Below are positions 34,359 to 42,615 of a stretch of DNA of 64,000 bases, piece after piece. Numbering within the stretch: position 1 is the first letter of the stretch; each line of letters begins with the position of its first letter. Source of the DNA: VFMC01 sp046331225 (GTDB taxonomy: Bacteria; Actinomycetota; Acidimicrobiia; Acidimicrobiales; Ilumatobacteraceae); assembly GCA_046331225.1 (NCBI GenBank), contig JAXLRF010000007.1, forward strand, positions 310,001 to 374,000, given 5' to 3'. The notes beneath the pieces were generated by a model, which made no database searches, was not told where the DNA came from, and was given only the letters and a program-made list of their open reading frames with translations. A program made the translations under genes and the position numbers.

Positions 34359-35732
34359 ATGAGTGCAACGGAATCCCTCCGCCACGACGAACTGGTCGCC
34401 CGAGCTCGGCAGATCACCACCCGCGAACTGCAGGTCTACATGCAGCGCACCGCAGGCTCGCAGCGCGCCACCGAGCGCGCCCGCAAGGTCCTGCCGCTCG
34501 GCGTGCCCTCCAGCTTCCAGGCCTACGACCCGCACCCCATCGTCGTGCGGCGTGCGCAGGACTGGTGGATGGAGGACGTCGACGGCAACCGGTACGTCGA
34601 CTACGACATGGGCTACGGCGCCCTGTTCAGCGGCCACTGCCATCCGCTCGTGCGTCAGGCCGTCGAGTCGCAGCTCGACAACGGCACGCTGTTCGTCACC
34701 CCGTGCGAGCTGAACGCCGACGTGGCCGAACTGCTCGCCGCCCGCTACGGCCTGCCGATGTGGCGCTTCACCAACTCGGGCACCGAGGCCACGATGGACG
34801 CCATCCGCGTCGCCCGTGGTGTCACCGGCCGCGAGAAGATCGTCAAGGTCGAGGGCGGCTACCACGGCCACCACGACGAGGTCATGATCTCGATGAAGCC
34901 GAAGGTCGAGCTCGCCGGCCCGGCCGACAACCCGACCCCGATCCCCGCGACGGCCGGCATCACCGAGGCCGTGCTGCGCGACACCATCGTCATCCCGTAC
35001 AACGACCCCGAGGCCCTCGAGCGCGTGTTGCGCAGCGGCGAGGTCGCAGCGTTCATCGTCGAACCGGTCATGGAGAACATCGGCATCTGCATGCCGTTGC
35101 CCGGCTACCTCGAGGCCGTCCGCGAGATCACCCAGCGCTACGGCACCAAGCTGATCTTCGACGAGGTCAAGACCGGCATCACCGCAGGTTGGAGTGGTGC
35201 CACCGGCGTGCTCGGCGTGCAGCCCGACCTGGTGTGCCTGGCGAAGAGCATCGGCGGTGGTCTGCCGCTCGGTGCGTTCGGTGGCACGCAGGAGTGCATG
35301 GACCAGATCACCTCGGGCAAGGTGCTGCACCTCGGCACGTACAACGGCAACCCGCTCTGCATGGCCGCGGCCAAGGCCGTCCTGCACGACATCTGCACTC
35401 CCGAGGTGCAGCAAGCCGTCAACACGCTCAACGGCAAGCTCGTCGCCGCGTGCCAGAGCACGATCGACGCCGCCGGTCTGCCCGCTCACACCGTGCAGTT
35501 CGGTGCCAAGGGCTGCGTCACCTGGAGCGAGGAGCCGATCCAGAACTACCGCGACTACAAGGCCACCGACTTCGACCTGGCCTTCGCGCAGTGGATGCAC
35601 GGCATCAACCGCGGCATCCTGCTGCCGCCCGGCCTCGACGAGCAGTGGCTCATCTCGGTGCTGCACGGCGACGACCAGGCCATGCGCTACGAGTCGGTGT
35701 TCCAGGAGTTCGTCGACGAGCTCGTCGCCTGA
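34359..35732 (+). CDS. Class III aminotransferase, glutamate-1-semialdehyde aminomutase-like
   Basis: A 457-residue PLP enzyme of the HemL/OAT group. PLP contacts are visible: NSGTEATMDAIRVARG, GYHGHHD, FDEVKTG (Asp268) and AKSIGGGLPLGA with the Schiff-base Lys296. HemL makes 5-aminolevulinate for tetrapyrroles, but the N-terminal 50 residues and the GPADNPTPIPATAGI loop are not typical of HemL, so a different amino-keto substrate is quite possible. The ATG at 34359 has AAAGGA 7-12 bases upstream. A palindromic operator and TAGGCT -10 precede the 5' leader of about 25 bases. Confidence 0.9.
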   Translation: MSATESLRHDELVARARQITTRELQVYMQRTAGSQRATERARKVLPLGVPSSFQAYDPHPIVVRRAQDWWMEDVDGNRYVDYDMGYGALFSGHCHPLVRQAVESQLDNGTLFVTPCELNADVAELLAARYGLPMWRFTNSGTEATMDAIRVARGVTGREKIVKVEGGYHGHHDEVMISMKPKVELAGPADNPTPIPATAGITEAVLRDTIVIPYNDPEALERVLRSGEVAAFIVEPVMENIGICMPLPGYLEAVREITQRYGTKLIFDEVKTGITAGWSGATGVLGVQPDLVCLAKSIGGGLPLGAFGGTQECMDQITSGKVLHLGTYNGNPLCMAAAKAVLHDICTPEVQQAVNTLNGKLVAACQSTIDAAGLPAHTVQFGAKGCVTWSEEPIQNYRDYKATDFDLAFAQWMHGINRGILLPPGLDEQWLISVLHGDDQAMRYESVFQEFVDELVA

Positions 35733-35756
35733 CGAGCACGCCGCACGATCCGCCGG

Positions 35757-36575
35757 TCAGCTCCAGCTGCGCTCTTCGCGGTAGCGGTAGGTGCTGACCG
35801 GCGTGCTCCAGCGCCGGCTGCGGCCCATCCGCGACGAGACCAGGAACAACCCCAGGCCCACCAGCGCGAAGACGAACGCGGCGAACAGCGTGAGCCCCAG
35901 GCTCGCATCGGCCATCAACGCGGGCGTGCGTGCCCACGGGCTGCTGTCGAGCACCGGCGGCAGGTACTTCGGCACCACGTAGGCGAACACGATCGTCAAC
36001 GCCGCCAACGCGACCAACCCGATGCCGAGGGTGCGGAACAGCGCACCGCGCTCGGGCCGCGCCAGGTACGTGAGCACGAAGAACACCATGGCGACGATCG
36101 CACTCAACGGCACCAGCCAGCCGAGCACCCCGCTCGCCAGGTCGAGCACGGTCACCTTCGGCACGTCGATCGACAGCGCCGGCAACGCCGCGGCGCGCTC
36201 GTCCCGCGTGATCAGCACCAGCTGCTCGGGCGGCACCACGACGGGGCCGACCTGATCGCCGATCAGCACCGCGTGCACGTCGTGCAGCATCGGGCCGAAC
36301 AGCTCGGCACCGGCCGGCAACGACGCCACGATCGCCACGTTCTGGCGGATGATCGCCGCGCCCGTCGGGTCGCCCGGGTACATCTGGTCTGCGGTTGCGT
36401 CGGCCACCACCTTGATCGCCTCCTGCTGCACCAGCTGGTCCTTCAGGATCGACTCGGCCTGGCCGGGCGTGCGGCCGGGGGAGAAGGCGGTGCGCTGCAA
36501 CAGGTAGCCGCTGATCGCGAGGCACGCGAACGAGAAGGCGACTCCGAACAGCAGGCCGGCCAGGGAACGACGCAC
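35757..36575 (-). CDS. Membrane protein of unknown function
   Basis: About 272 residues. An N-terminal span (SLAGLLFGVAFSFACLAISGYLL), an extracytoplasmic region of about 110 residues (QAESILKDQLVQQEAIKVVAD, YPGDPTGAAIIRQNVAIVASL), then three spans (LVPLSAIVAMVFFVLTYLA, TLGIGLVALAALTIVFAYVV, LGLTLFAAFVFALVGLGLFLV) and a basic Tyr/Arg tail. I do not recognise a family. The GTG at 36575 lies 6 bases after CATGAT; an ATG at 36593 would add six residues. It converges with the aminotransferase with a 24-base gap. Confidence 0.75.
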   Translation of the reverse strand: MRRSLAGLLFGVAFSFACLAISGYLLQRTAFSPGRTPGQAESILKDQLVQQEAIKVVADATADQMYPGDPTGAAIIRQNVAIVASLPAGAELFGPMLHDVHAVLIGDQVGPVVVPPEQLVLITRDERAAALPALSIDVPKVTVLDLASGVLGWLVPLSAIVAMVFFVLTYLARPERGALFRTLGIGLVALAALTIVFAYVVPKYLPPVLDSSPWARTPALMADASLGLTLFAAFVFALVGLGLFLVSSRMGRSRRWSTPVSTYRYREERSWS

Positions 36576-36689
36576 GGCCCCATCATGACCCATCCCACCG
36601 GCGACGCGCGCACGGGCAGCCGCGCCCGCCACCGACCTCACCCGACGGACCAGGGCGCGTCGACCCCGGTGGGCCTAGCGTGGGCCTCG

Positions 36690-37175
36690 ATGGCCGGTCG
36701 TCCCGCATCTCCTCCCGCCCCGCTCCGTCAGCCGATCCTGCGGCTGTTCGGACGAGCCGTCGTCGGCAAGTGCCCGTGGTGCGGGTCGCGCCGCACCTTC
36801 CTCGCCGGCTGGTTCAAGCGCTACGACCGGTGCCGCACGTGCGGCGTGTCGTGGCACCGCGAAGAGGGTTTCGAGCTCGGCACCATCACGATCAACACCA
36901 TCGTCACCTTCGGCTCGATCGCCGCCGCCGTCGTGGTGGGTTTCGTGGTGTGGGGCACCGACGTGCCGCTCGTCGGCTTCATGGCGGCGGTCGGTGCGAT
37001 CGCCGTGCTGATGCCGATCGCGATCTACCCGCTCACCTACACCATCTGGCTGGCGTTCGACCTGACGGTCAAGCCGCCCGAGCGCGACGAGCTCGACGAG
37101 ATGATGGCCGCCGTCGCCTCCGGCGAGGCGGCGCAGCCGTTCGTGTCGGGTCAGCGGCGCAAGCGCTCGACGTAG
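36690..37175 (+). CDS. DUF983 family membrane protein
   Basis: A 161-residue protein with a zinc-ribbon-like start (GKCPWCGSRRTFLAGW, YDRCRTCGVSWHREEGFELG: two CxxC pairs) and two membrane spans (TIVTFGSIAAAVVVGFVVW, AAVGAIAVLMPIAIYPLTY), matching DUF983. Function is unknown. TAGCGT lies 8 bases before the ATG. Its last 25 bases overlap, tail to tail, the end of the enoyl-CoA hydratase gene on the other strand. Confidence 0.9.
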   Translation: MAGRPASPPAPLRQPILRLFGRAVVGKCPWCGSRRTFLAGWFKRYDRCRTCGVSWHREEGFELGTITINTIVTFGSIAAAVVVGFVVWGTDVPLVGFMAAVGAIAVLMPIAIYPLTYTIWLAFDLTVKPPERDELDEMMAAVASGEAAQPFVSGQRRKRST

Positions 37176-37936
37176 GCCCGCGCCGAGGCCTGCCCCTCGG
37201 GGTCGCGGAGGCCGGCGTACAACCCGTCGGCGTCGGCCCAGCTGCGGCCGGTGCCCACCATCGACTCGGTCACCGCGTTGACGTGCGCCTTGGTCTCGAG
37301 CAACGCGAGCTTCGGCTTGGCGAGCAGCGTCTGCACGAGCGCGTCGACCTCGGCGTCGAGTCGGTCGTCGTCGACCACCCGGTTGAGGAACCCGCTCTGC
37401 AGGGCCTCCGCCGCGTCGAACGGTCGGCACGTCATCACCAGCTCCTTGGTGAGCGCCGGCCCGATCTCGCGCACGAGGCGCGGGATGCCGCCCCACGCGA
37501 GCGGGATCCCGAGATCGACCTCGGGGATCGAGAACCGGGCCGAGCGCGCCGCCACGCGCAGGTCGCACCCGGCGGCCACGATCAGGCCACCGCCGACGCA
37601 CCACCCCTGCAGGCGGGCGACGGTGACGGCGCGCATCTCGTCGAGCGCCCGGCCCATCCGCCATCCCTGCTGACGATCCTCGGGCGGCCCCGAGGTCGAG
37701 AAGGCCGACAGGTCGGCGCCGGCCGAGAACGAGCGGCCCGCACCGCTGACCACGACGACCTTGAGGTCGAGGTGCTCGTCGAACCAGCGGGCGGCCAACT
37801 CGATCTCTCGCAGCGTGTGCATGCTGAGCGGGTTGAGCTTGTCGGGCCGGTCGAGCGTCAGGCGGCCGAGCGCCCCCTCGACGGACACCTTGATCGTGTC
37901 GAAGCCGGGATCCGCGGGCACCTGCGAGCTCGTCAT
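37151..37936 (-). CDS. Enoyl-CoA hydratase/isomerase family protein (2)
   Basis: A 261-residue crotonase unrelated in detail to the copy at 17370. It shows GRLTLDRPDKLNPLSMHTLREI, SGAGRSFSAGADLSAF, LQGWCVGGGLIVAAGCDLRVA and the catalytic Glu in FSIPEVDLGIPLAWGGIPRL. The ATG at 37936 lies 7 bases after TAGGGT on its strand. It is divergent from recA. The 3' end overlaps the DUF983 gene by 25 bases. Role in fatty acid or other acyl-CoA degradation is inferred. Confidence 0.93.
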   Translation of the reverse strand: MTSSQVPADPGFDTIKVSVEGALGRLTLDRPDKLNPLSMHTLREIELAARWFDEHLDLKVVVVSGAGRSFSAGADLSAFSTSGPPEDRQQGWRMGRALDEMRAVTVARLQGWCVGGGLIVAAGCDLRVAARSARFSIPEVDLGIPLAWGGIPRLVREIGPALTKELVMTCRPFDAAEALQSGFLNRVVDDDRLDAEVDALVQTLLAKPKLALLETKAHVNAVTESMVGTGRSWADADGLYAGLRDPEGQASARAYVERLRR

Positions 37937-37983
37937 GGGCGGGACCCTAGGTCGGGGCGTCGAGGATTTCCGGTGTTCGGTAC

Positions 37984-38012
37984 TTGATCGAACACCCGTT
38001 CGCAACTACATT
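37984..38012 (+). promoter_or_regulatory. recA promoter with an SOS box in the spacer
   Basis: TTGATC (37984-37989) and TACATT (38007-38012) are 17 bp apart. The LexA box TCGAAC-ACCC-GTTCGC (37988-38003) fills the spacer, one base off the perfect actinobacterial dyad TCGAAC-N4-GTTCGA. This geometry is that of classic LexA repression. The resulting 5' leader to recA would be about 175 bases; a second TATGGT at 38092 could give a shorter, LexA-independent message. Confidence 0.85.
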
Positions 38013-38193
38013 CGTGTCGTTCGAACAAGCCGGCACCCGCCGAGCGGTCCGACCGGCCGGTGTCCACGCCAGCCGTGTCACACCCCGTTCGTATGGTGCG
38101 GGCAACACCGATCGGGCCGTCCCAATGGGCGGTCCCACCGCCCGGGCGACCGGGCGACCGAGGCAGACACCGGCAGGAAACGGAGACACGACG

Positions 38194-39243
38194 ATGGCAC
38201 AGACCACCCCCGACCGCGAGCGGGCGCTCGAGATGGCGCTCTCGCAGATCGACAAGCAGTTCGGCAAGGGTTCGATCATGCGCATGGGCGAAAAGACGTC
38301 CATGGGCATCGACGTGGTGTCGACCGGCGCCCTGTCGCTCGACCTGGCCCTCGGCGTGGGCGGTCTGCCCCGCGGCCGCGTCGTCGAGATCTACGGCCCG
38401 GAGTCCTCGGGTAAGTCGACGCTCGCGATGCACGTCGTCGCCGAGGCCCAGCGCAACGGTGGCATCTGCGCCTACGTCGACGCCGAGCACGCGATGGATC
38501 CGGTGTACGCCAAGTCGATCGGCGTCGACATCGACCAGCTGCTCATCTCCCAGCCCGACACCGGTGAGCAGGCGCTCGAGATCGCCGACATGCTCGTGCG
38601 TTCGGGTGCGATCGACGTGCTCGTCATCGACTCGGTGGCGGCCCTCACGCCTCGCGCCGAGATCGAGGGCGAGATGGGCGACAGCCACGTCGGCCTCCAG
38701 GCCCGCCTCATGAGCCAGGCGCTGCGCAAGCTCACCGCCAACCTCAACAAGACCGGCACCATCGCGATCTTCATCAACCAGCTGCGCGAGAAGATCGGCG
38801 TCATGTTCGGCTCGCCCGAGACCACCCCCGGTGGCCGTGCGCTCAAGTTCTACTCGTCGGTCCGTCTCGACATCCGCCGCATCGAGTCGATCAAGGACGG
38901 CACCGAGGTCACCGGATCGCGCACCCGTGTGAAGGTCGTCAAGAACAAGGTCGCCCCGCCGTTCAAGCAGGCCGAGTTCGACATCATGTACGGCAAGGGC
39001 ATCAGCCGCGAGGGCTCGCTGCTCGACATGTCGGTCGACATGGGCATCGTCAAGAAGTCGGGCGCCTGGTTCACCTACGACGGCGAGCAGCTCGGCCAGG
39101 GCCGTGAGAACGCCAAGAACTACCTCTCGGAGAACCCCGAGGTGATGATGGAGATCTCCGACAAGGTGCGCCGTCAGGCCGGTCTGGGCGACGAGTTCAC
39201 CGAGGCCGACGACCAGCCGCTCGGGGTCGAGCTCGACCGCTGA
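38194..39243 (+). CDS. recA: Recombinase RecA
   Basis: DNA strand-exchange ATPase and co-protease for LexA. The 349-residue product shows the N-terminal oligomerisation helix (ALEMALSQIDKQFGKGSIMRMG), Walker A GPESSGKS (68-75), Walker B VLVIDSVAAL, loop L1/L2 (EIEGEMGDSHVGLQ, FINQLREKIGVMFGSPETTPGG) and the acidic C-terminus. No intein. The ATG at 38194 follows GGAG. A LexA box controls the promoter. recX, often next, is absent; a terminator hairpin separates it from miaB. Confidence 0.98.
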   Translation: MAQTTPDRERALEMALSQIDKQFGKGSIMRMGEKTSMGIDVVSTGALSLDLALGVGGLPRGRVVEIYGPESSGKSTLAMHVVAEAQRNGGICAYVDAEHAMDPVYAKSIGVDIDQLLISQPDTGEQALEIADMLVRSGAIDVLVIDSVAALTPRAEIEGEMGDSHVGLQARLMSQALRKLTANLNKTGTIAIFINQLREKIGVMFGSPETTPGGRALKFYSSVRLDIRRIESIKDGTEVTGSRTRVKVVKNKVAPPFKQAEFDIMYGKGISREGSLLDMSVDMGIVKKSGAWFTYDGEQLGQGRENAKNYLSENPEVMMEISDKVRRQAGLGDEFTEADDQPLGVELDR

Positions 39244-39274
39244 ACCTGCCTCAGCGTCGTTCCCTGCGAGCTCG

Positions 39275-39317
39275 CACGGGCGCCGGCACCGGGTCCTCGC
39301 CCCGGCCGGCGCCCGTG
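39275..39317. terminator. 12-bp stem hairpin after recA
   Basis: CACGGGCGCCGG (39275-39286) and CCGGCGCCCGTG (39306-39317) are exact reverse complements with a 19-base loop. It lies 31 bases past the recA stop and ends well before the miaB -10 (TAACCT, 39363). No U-tract, as is common in high-GC actinobacteria. Confidence 0.75.
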
Positions 39318-39376
39318 GCGCGTCCGGAGGCATCTCCCGGCTCGCCGAACCAGCACGGCCGATAACCTCGAACGAC

Positions 39377-40804
39377 GTGACCGCGGAGCCCCGTCGATAC
39401 GTCGTGCACACCTACGGGTGTCAGATGAACGAGCACGACTCCGAGCGGATCGCCGGGCTGCTCGACGCCGACGGGATGGAGGCGGTCGACAGCGACGCCG
39501 ACGCCGACGTGGTGGTGCTCAACACCTGCTGCATCCGCGAGAACGCCGACAACCGCCTCTACGGCAACCTCGGCCACCTCAAGCGGTGGAAGGAGGCCAA
39601 GGAGGGCCGCCAGATCGTGGTGTCGGGCTGCCTCGCGCAGAAAGACCGCGACCTCGTGCGCCAGAAGGCGCCGTGGACCGACGTCGTGCTCGGCACGCAC
39701 AACGTCCACCGTGCCGGCGAACTGCTCACGCACGCCAGCACGCACGGGCCGATCACCGAGATCCTCGACGAGGCCGTCATCGACGACCACGCCCTGTTCC
39801 CCTCGGCGCTGCCGGCACGCCGCGAGACCTCGTACAACGCCTGGGTCACGATCCAGATCGGCTGTGACAACTCGTGCGCGTTCTGCATCGTGCCGGCTGT
39901 CCGCGGCGCCGAGATCAGCCGGCCGTTCGACGACGTGGTCGCCGAGGTGCACGACCTGGCGGCACAAGGTGTCACCGAGATCACGCTGCTCGGCCAGAAC
40001 GTCAACAGCTACGGACGCGACCTGCAGCTGGCCGCCCGCCGCGACGGCGACGCCGACGTGAAGCTGCGCCCCCTGTTCGCCGACCTGATCACCGCCACCG
40101 CGTCGGTCCCCGGCATCCGCCGCGTGCGGTTCACGAGCCCGCACCCGAAGGACATGCGGCCGGAGACGTTCGCCGCGATGGCCGGTTCGCCGCAGGTGTG
40201 CGAGCACCTGCACTACCCGCTGCAGAGCGGGTCGGATCGCGTGCTGTCGCTGATGCACCGCGGCTACACCGCCGAGCGGTACCTCGAGCGGCTCGCCCAG
40301 GCGCGCACCGCGATCGACGATCTCGCCGTCAGCACCGACATCATCGTCGGCTTCCCGGGCGAGACCGACGACGACTTCGAACGCACGCTCGAGGTGGCGG
40401 CCGCCGCCGAGTACGACTACGCCTACACGTTCATCTTCTCGCCTCGCGAGGGCACCGAGGCGGCGACGATGGTCGAGCAGTTCGTCGACCCGGCCGTGGT
40501 GTCCGAACGCTTCGAACGGCTTCGCGTGGTGGTCGAGCGCAGCGCGATCGCGAAGCACCGGGCCCGCATCGGCCGCGTCGAGGAGGTGCTCGTCGAGGGC
40601 CCGTCCAAGCGCGACCCGTCGATCGTCTCCGGGCGCACACGGCAGAACAAGCTCGTGCACTTCACGCCGCCGCACCCGGTGCGCACCGGCGCGTACGCCA
40701 CCGTCCTCGTCACCGGCGCCGCACCGCACCACCTGACGGGCGAGTTCCGCGAGCTCCTCGCCGATCCGTCGCACAAGCGACGCATCGCCGTTGCCGCCGG
40801 CTGA
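39377..40804 (+). CDS. miaB: tRNA-2-methylthio-N6-dimethylallyladenosine synthase MiaB
   Basis: Radical-SAM enzyme adding a methylthio group to i6A37 of tRNA. The 475-residue protein has an N-terminal UPF0004 domain with cluster Cys in TYGCQMNEHD, NTCCIRENA and SGCLAQKD; the radical-SAM motif CDNSCAFC; and a C-terminal TRAM domain (VEEVLVEGPSKRDPS, RTRQNKLVHF). The GTG at 39377 lies 8 bases after TAACCT. miaA, which makes its substrate, follows after 12 bases. Confidence 0.97.
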   Translation: MTAEPRRYVVHTYGCQMNEHDSERIAGLLDADGMEAVDSDADADVVVLNTCCIRENADNRLYGNLGHLKRWKEAKEGRQIVVSGCLAQKDRDLVRQKAPWTDVVLGTHNVHRAGELLTHASTHGPITEILDEAVIDDHALFPSALPARRETSYNAWVTIQIGCDNSCAFCIVPAVRGAEISRPFDDVVAEVHDLAAQGVTEITLLGQNVNSYGRDLQLAARRDGDADVKLRPLFADLITATASVPGIRRVRFTSPHPKDMRPETFAAMAGSPQVCEHLHYPLQSGSDRVLSLMHRGYTAERYLERLAQARTAIDDLAVSTDIIVGFPGETDDDFERTLEVAAAAEYDYAYTFIFSPREGTEAATMVEQFVDPAVVSERFERLRVVVERSAIAKHRARIGRVEEVLVEGPSKRDPSIVSGRTRQNKLVHFTPPHPVRTGAYATVLVTGAAPHHLTGEFRELLADPSHKRRIAVAAG

Positions 40805-40816
40805 CACGGTGGCCGC

Positions 40817-41755
40817 GTGAGCACGTCGCTGGTGGTGCTCGGCCCCACCGCGAGCGGCAAGAGCGACGTGGCGATGGCCGTTGCCACCGATCCGGCTCTC
40901 GGCGAATCCGGGCCGTTCGAGATCGTCGCCGTCGACGCGATGCAGGTGTACCGGCACATGGACATCGGCACCGCCAAGCCCACGGCCGACGACCGCGAGC
41001 GGGTACCGCACCACCTGCTCGACCTCGTCGACCCCGACCACGACTTCGCGGTCGCCGAGTTCGTGGCGGCCGCCGAGCAGGTGTCGGCCGCCATCGCTGC
41101 ACGGGGCAACCGGGCGGTGCTCGTCGGCGGCACCGGGTTGTACCTGCGGGCGCTCACCGATCCGATGGAGATCCCGGGCACATGGCCCGACGTGCGCACC
41201 GCGCTCGAGGCCCGCCTCGCCGACGAACCGGTCGAGGCGCTGCACGCCGAGCTCGTCCGGCTCGACCCGGACGCGGCCGCGAAGATGGAGCCCACCAACG
41301 CGCGTCGCGTGGTGCGAGCGCTCGAGGTGTGCCTCGGGTCGGGTCGCCGCTTCAGCTCGTTCGGGCCCGGGCTCGATCAGTACCCGCCGATCCCGTTCGT
41401 CCAGATCGGTCTGCGCTGGCCACGACCGGTGCTCGCTCGACGCATCGAGACCCGCGTGCACCGAATGGTCGAGGCCGGGCTGGTGGGGGAGGTCGCGTCG
41501 CTCGTCGAGCGGTACCCCGGTCTGTCGCGCACCGCCCGTCAGGCGCTCGGCTACAAGGAACTGATCGACCACCTCGAGGGCCGCTGCAGCCTCGACGAGG
41601 CCGTCGCCACCGTCGTGCTGCGCACCCGCCAGTTCGCGGTGCGCCAGGAGCGGTGGTTCCGTCGCGACCCGCGCATACGCTGGCTCGACATCCACGACGA
41701 TCCCGTCGCCGAGGCGGTGCCGGTGATCGCGGCCACGCTGATCGGAACCCGATGA
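40817..41755 (+). CDS. miaA: tRNA dimethylallyltransferase MiaA
   Basis: Transfers the dimethylallyl group to A37 of tRNAs reading UNN codons. The 312 residues show the P-loop LGPTASGKSDVAMAV, VDAMQVYRHMDIGTAKPTADDR, VGGTGLYLRALTDP and NARRVVRALEVCLGSG. The canonical DSMQVYR reads DAMQVYR here, a mild change. GTG start 12 bases after miaB; its stop overlaps the dapF start (ATGA), so miaB-miaA-dapF-hflX is very probably one operon. Confidence 0.97.
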   Translation: MSTSLVVLGPTASGKSDVAMAVATDPALGESGPFEIVAVDAMQVYRHMDIGTAKPTADDRERVPHHLLDLVDPDHDFAVAEFVAAAEQVSAAIAARGNRAVLVGGTGLYLRALTDPMEIPGTWPDVRTALEARLADEPVEALHAELVRLDPDAAAKMEPTNARRVVRALEVCLGSGRRFSSFGPGLDQYPPIPFVQIGLRWPRPVLARRIETRVHRMVEAGLVGEVASLVERYPGLSRTARQALGYKELIDHLEGRCSLDEAVATVVLRTRQFAVRQERWFRRDPRIRWLDIHDDPVAEAVPVIAATLIGTR

Positions 41756-42615
41756 CCACGCTGCAGCTCACCAAGCACCACGGCCTCGGCAACGACTTCC
41801 TCGTCGCGTTCCACCCGCCCGTGCCGGCATCGCAGCTGCCCGCGCTCGCCGTCGCCCTGTGCAACCGGCGCACCGGCATCGGGGCCGACGGGCTGCTGAT
41901 CGCCGAGAGCGAGCCCGGTTACTCGGCACGCATGTGGCTCTACAACGCCGACGGCAGCCGGGCCGAGATGAGCGGCAACGGCATCCGCTGCTTCGCCCAG
42001 GCGCTCGCCATGCGTCGTGGCGACCTCGACCCGCAACGCATCCTCACCGACGCCGGCGACCGGGCAGTCACACTGTTCGCCACCGATCGCGCCGACACGA
42101 TCGAGGCGAGCGTCGACATGGGCGAGATCCGTCCCGGGGCAGCGCCCGACGGCTGGGCCGGCATCGGCGCGCACCCCGACCGGCCGGTGCTCCATCTCGA
42201 CACCGGCAACCCGCACACCGTGGTGGGCGTCGACGAGGTCGCCGTCGTCGACCTGCAGCTGCTCGGTGAACAGGTGCCCGGCACCAACCTCGAGATCGTC
42301 GAACCGGGCAGCGAGCCGCACGTCATCCGCATGCGCGTGCACGAGCGCGGGGCCGGCATCACGCAGGCGTGCGGCACCGGCGCGTGCGCCAGCGCCTTCG
42401 CCGCGCGGGCCTGGGGACTGGTGCCCGCCGGTGCACCCGAAATCGTGGTGCAGATGGACGGCGGACGCGCGAAGGTTCGTCTCGACGACCCGGCGCCCGG
42501 CCGGGCCACGTTGGTGGGACCGTCGGTGTTGATCGGCCACATCGAGGTCGAACTCGACGGCCTGCTCGCACCGGACACGCAGCACTCGCACGAAGGGAAC
42601 ACGACCTCCGCATGA
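41752..42615 (+). CDS. dapF: Diaminopimelate epimerase DapF
   Basis: Converts LL- to meso-diaminopimelate for lysine and peptidoglycan. The 287-residue protein has the two catalytic Cys in MSGNGIRCFAQ and TQACGTGACASA, plus HGLGNDFLV at the start and LDTGNPHTVV in the middle, the PLP-independent epimerase pattern. Start and stop overlap miaA and hflX by ATGA on both sides. A DapC-like aminotransferase of the same pathway lies 1.5 kb downstream. Confidence 0.97.
   Translation: MTTLQLTKHHGLGNDFLVAFHPPVPASQLPALAVALCNRRTGIGADGLLIAESEPGYSARMWLYNADGSRAEMSGNGIRCFAQALAMRRGDLDPQRILTDAGDRAVTLFATDRADTIEASVDMGEIRPGAAPDGWAGIGAHPDRPVLHLDTGNPHTVVGVDEVAVVDLQLLGEQVPGTNLEIVEPGSEPHVIRMRVHERGAGITQACGTGACASAFAARAWGLVPAGAPEIVVQMDGGRAKVRLDDPAPGRATLVGPSVLIGHIEVELDGLLAPDTQHSHEGNTTSA

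Noticed and set aside
39243..39376. Possible recX remnant between recA and miaB
   Set aside because: The gap is only 133 bp, mostly a terminator hairpin, with no RecX-like residues in any frame.
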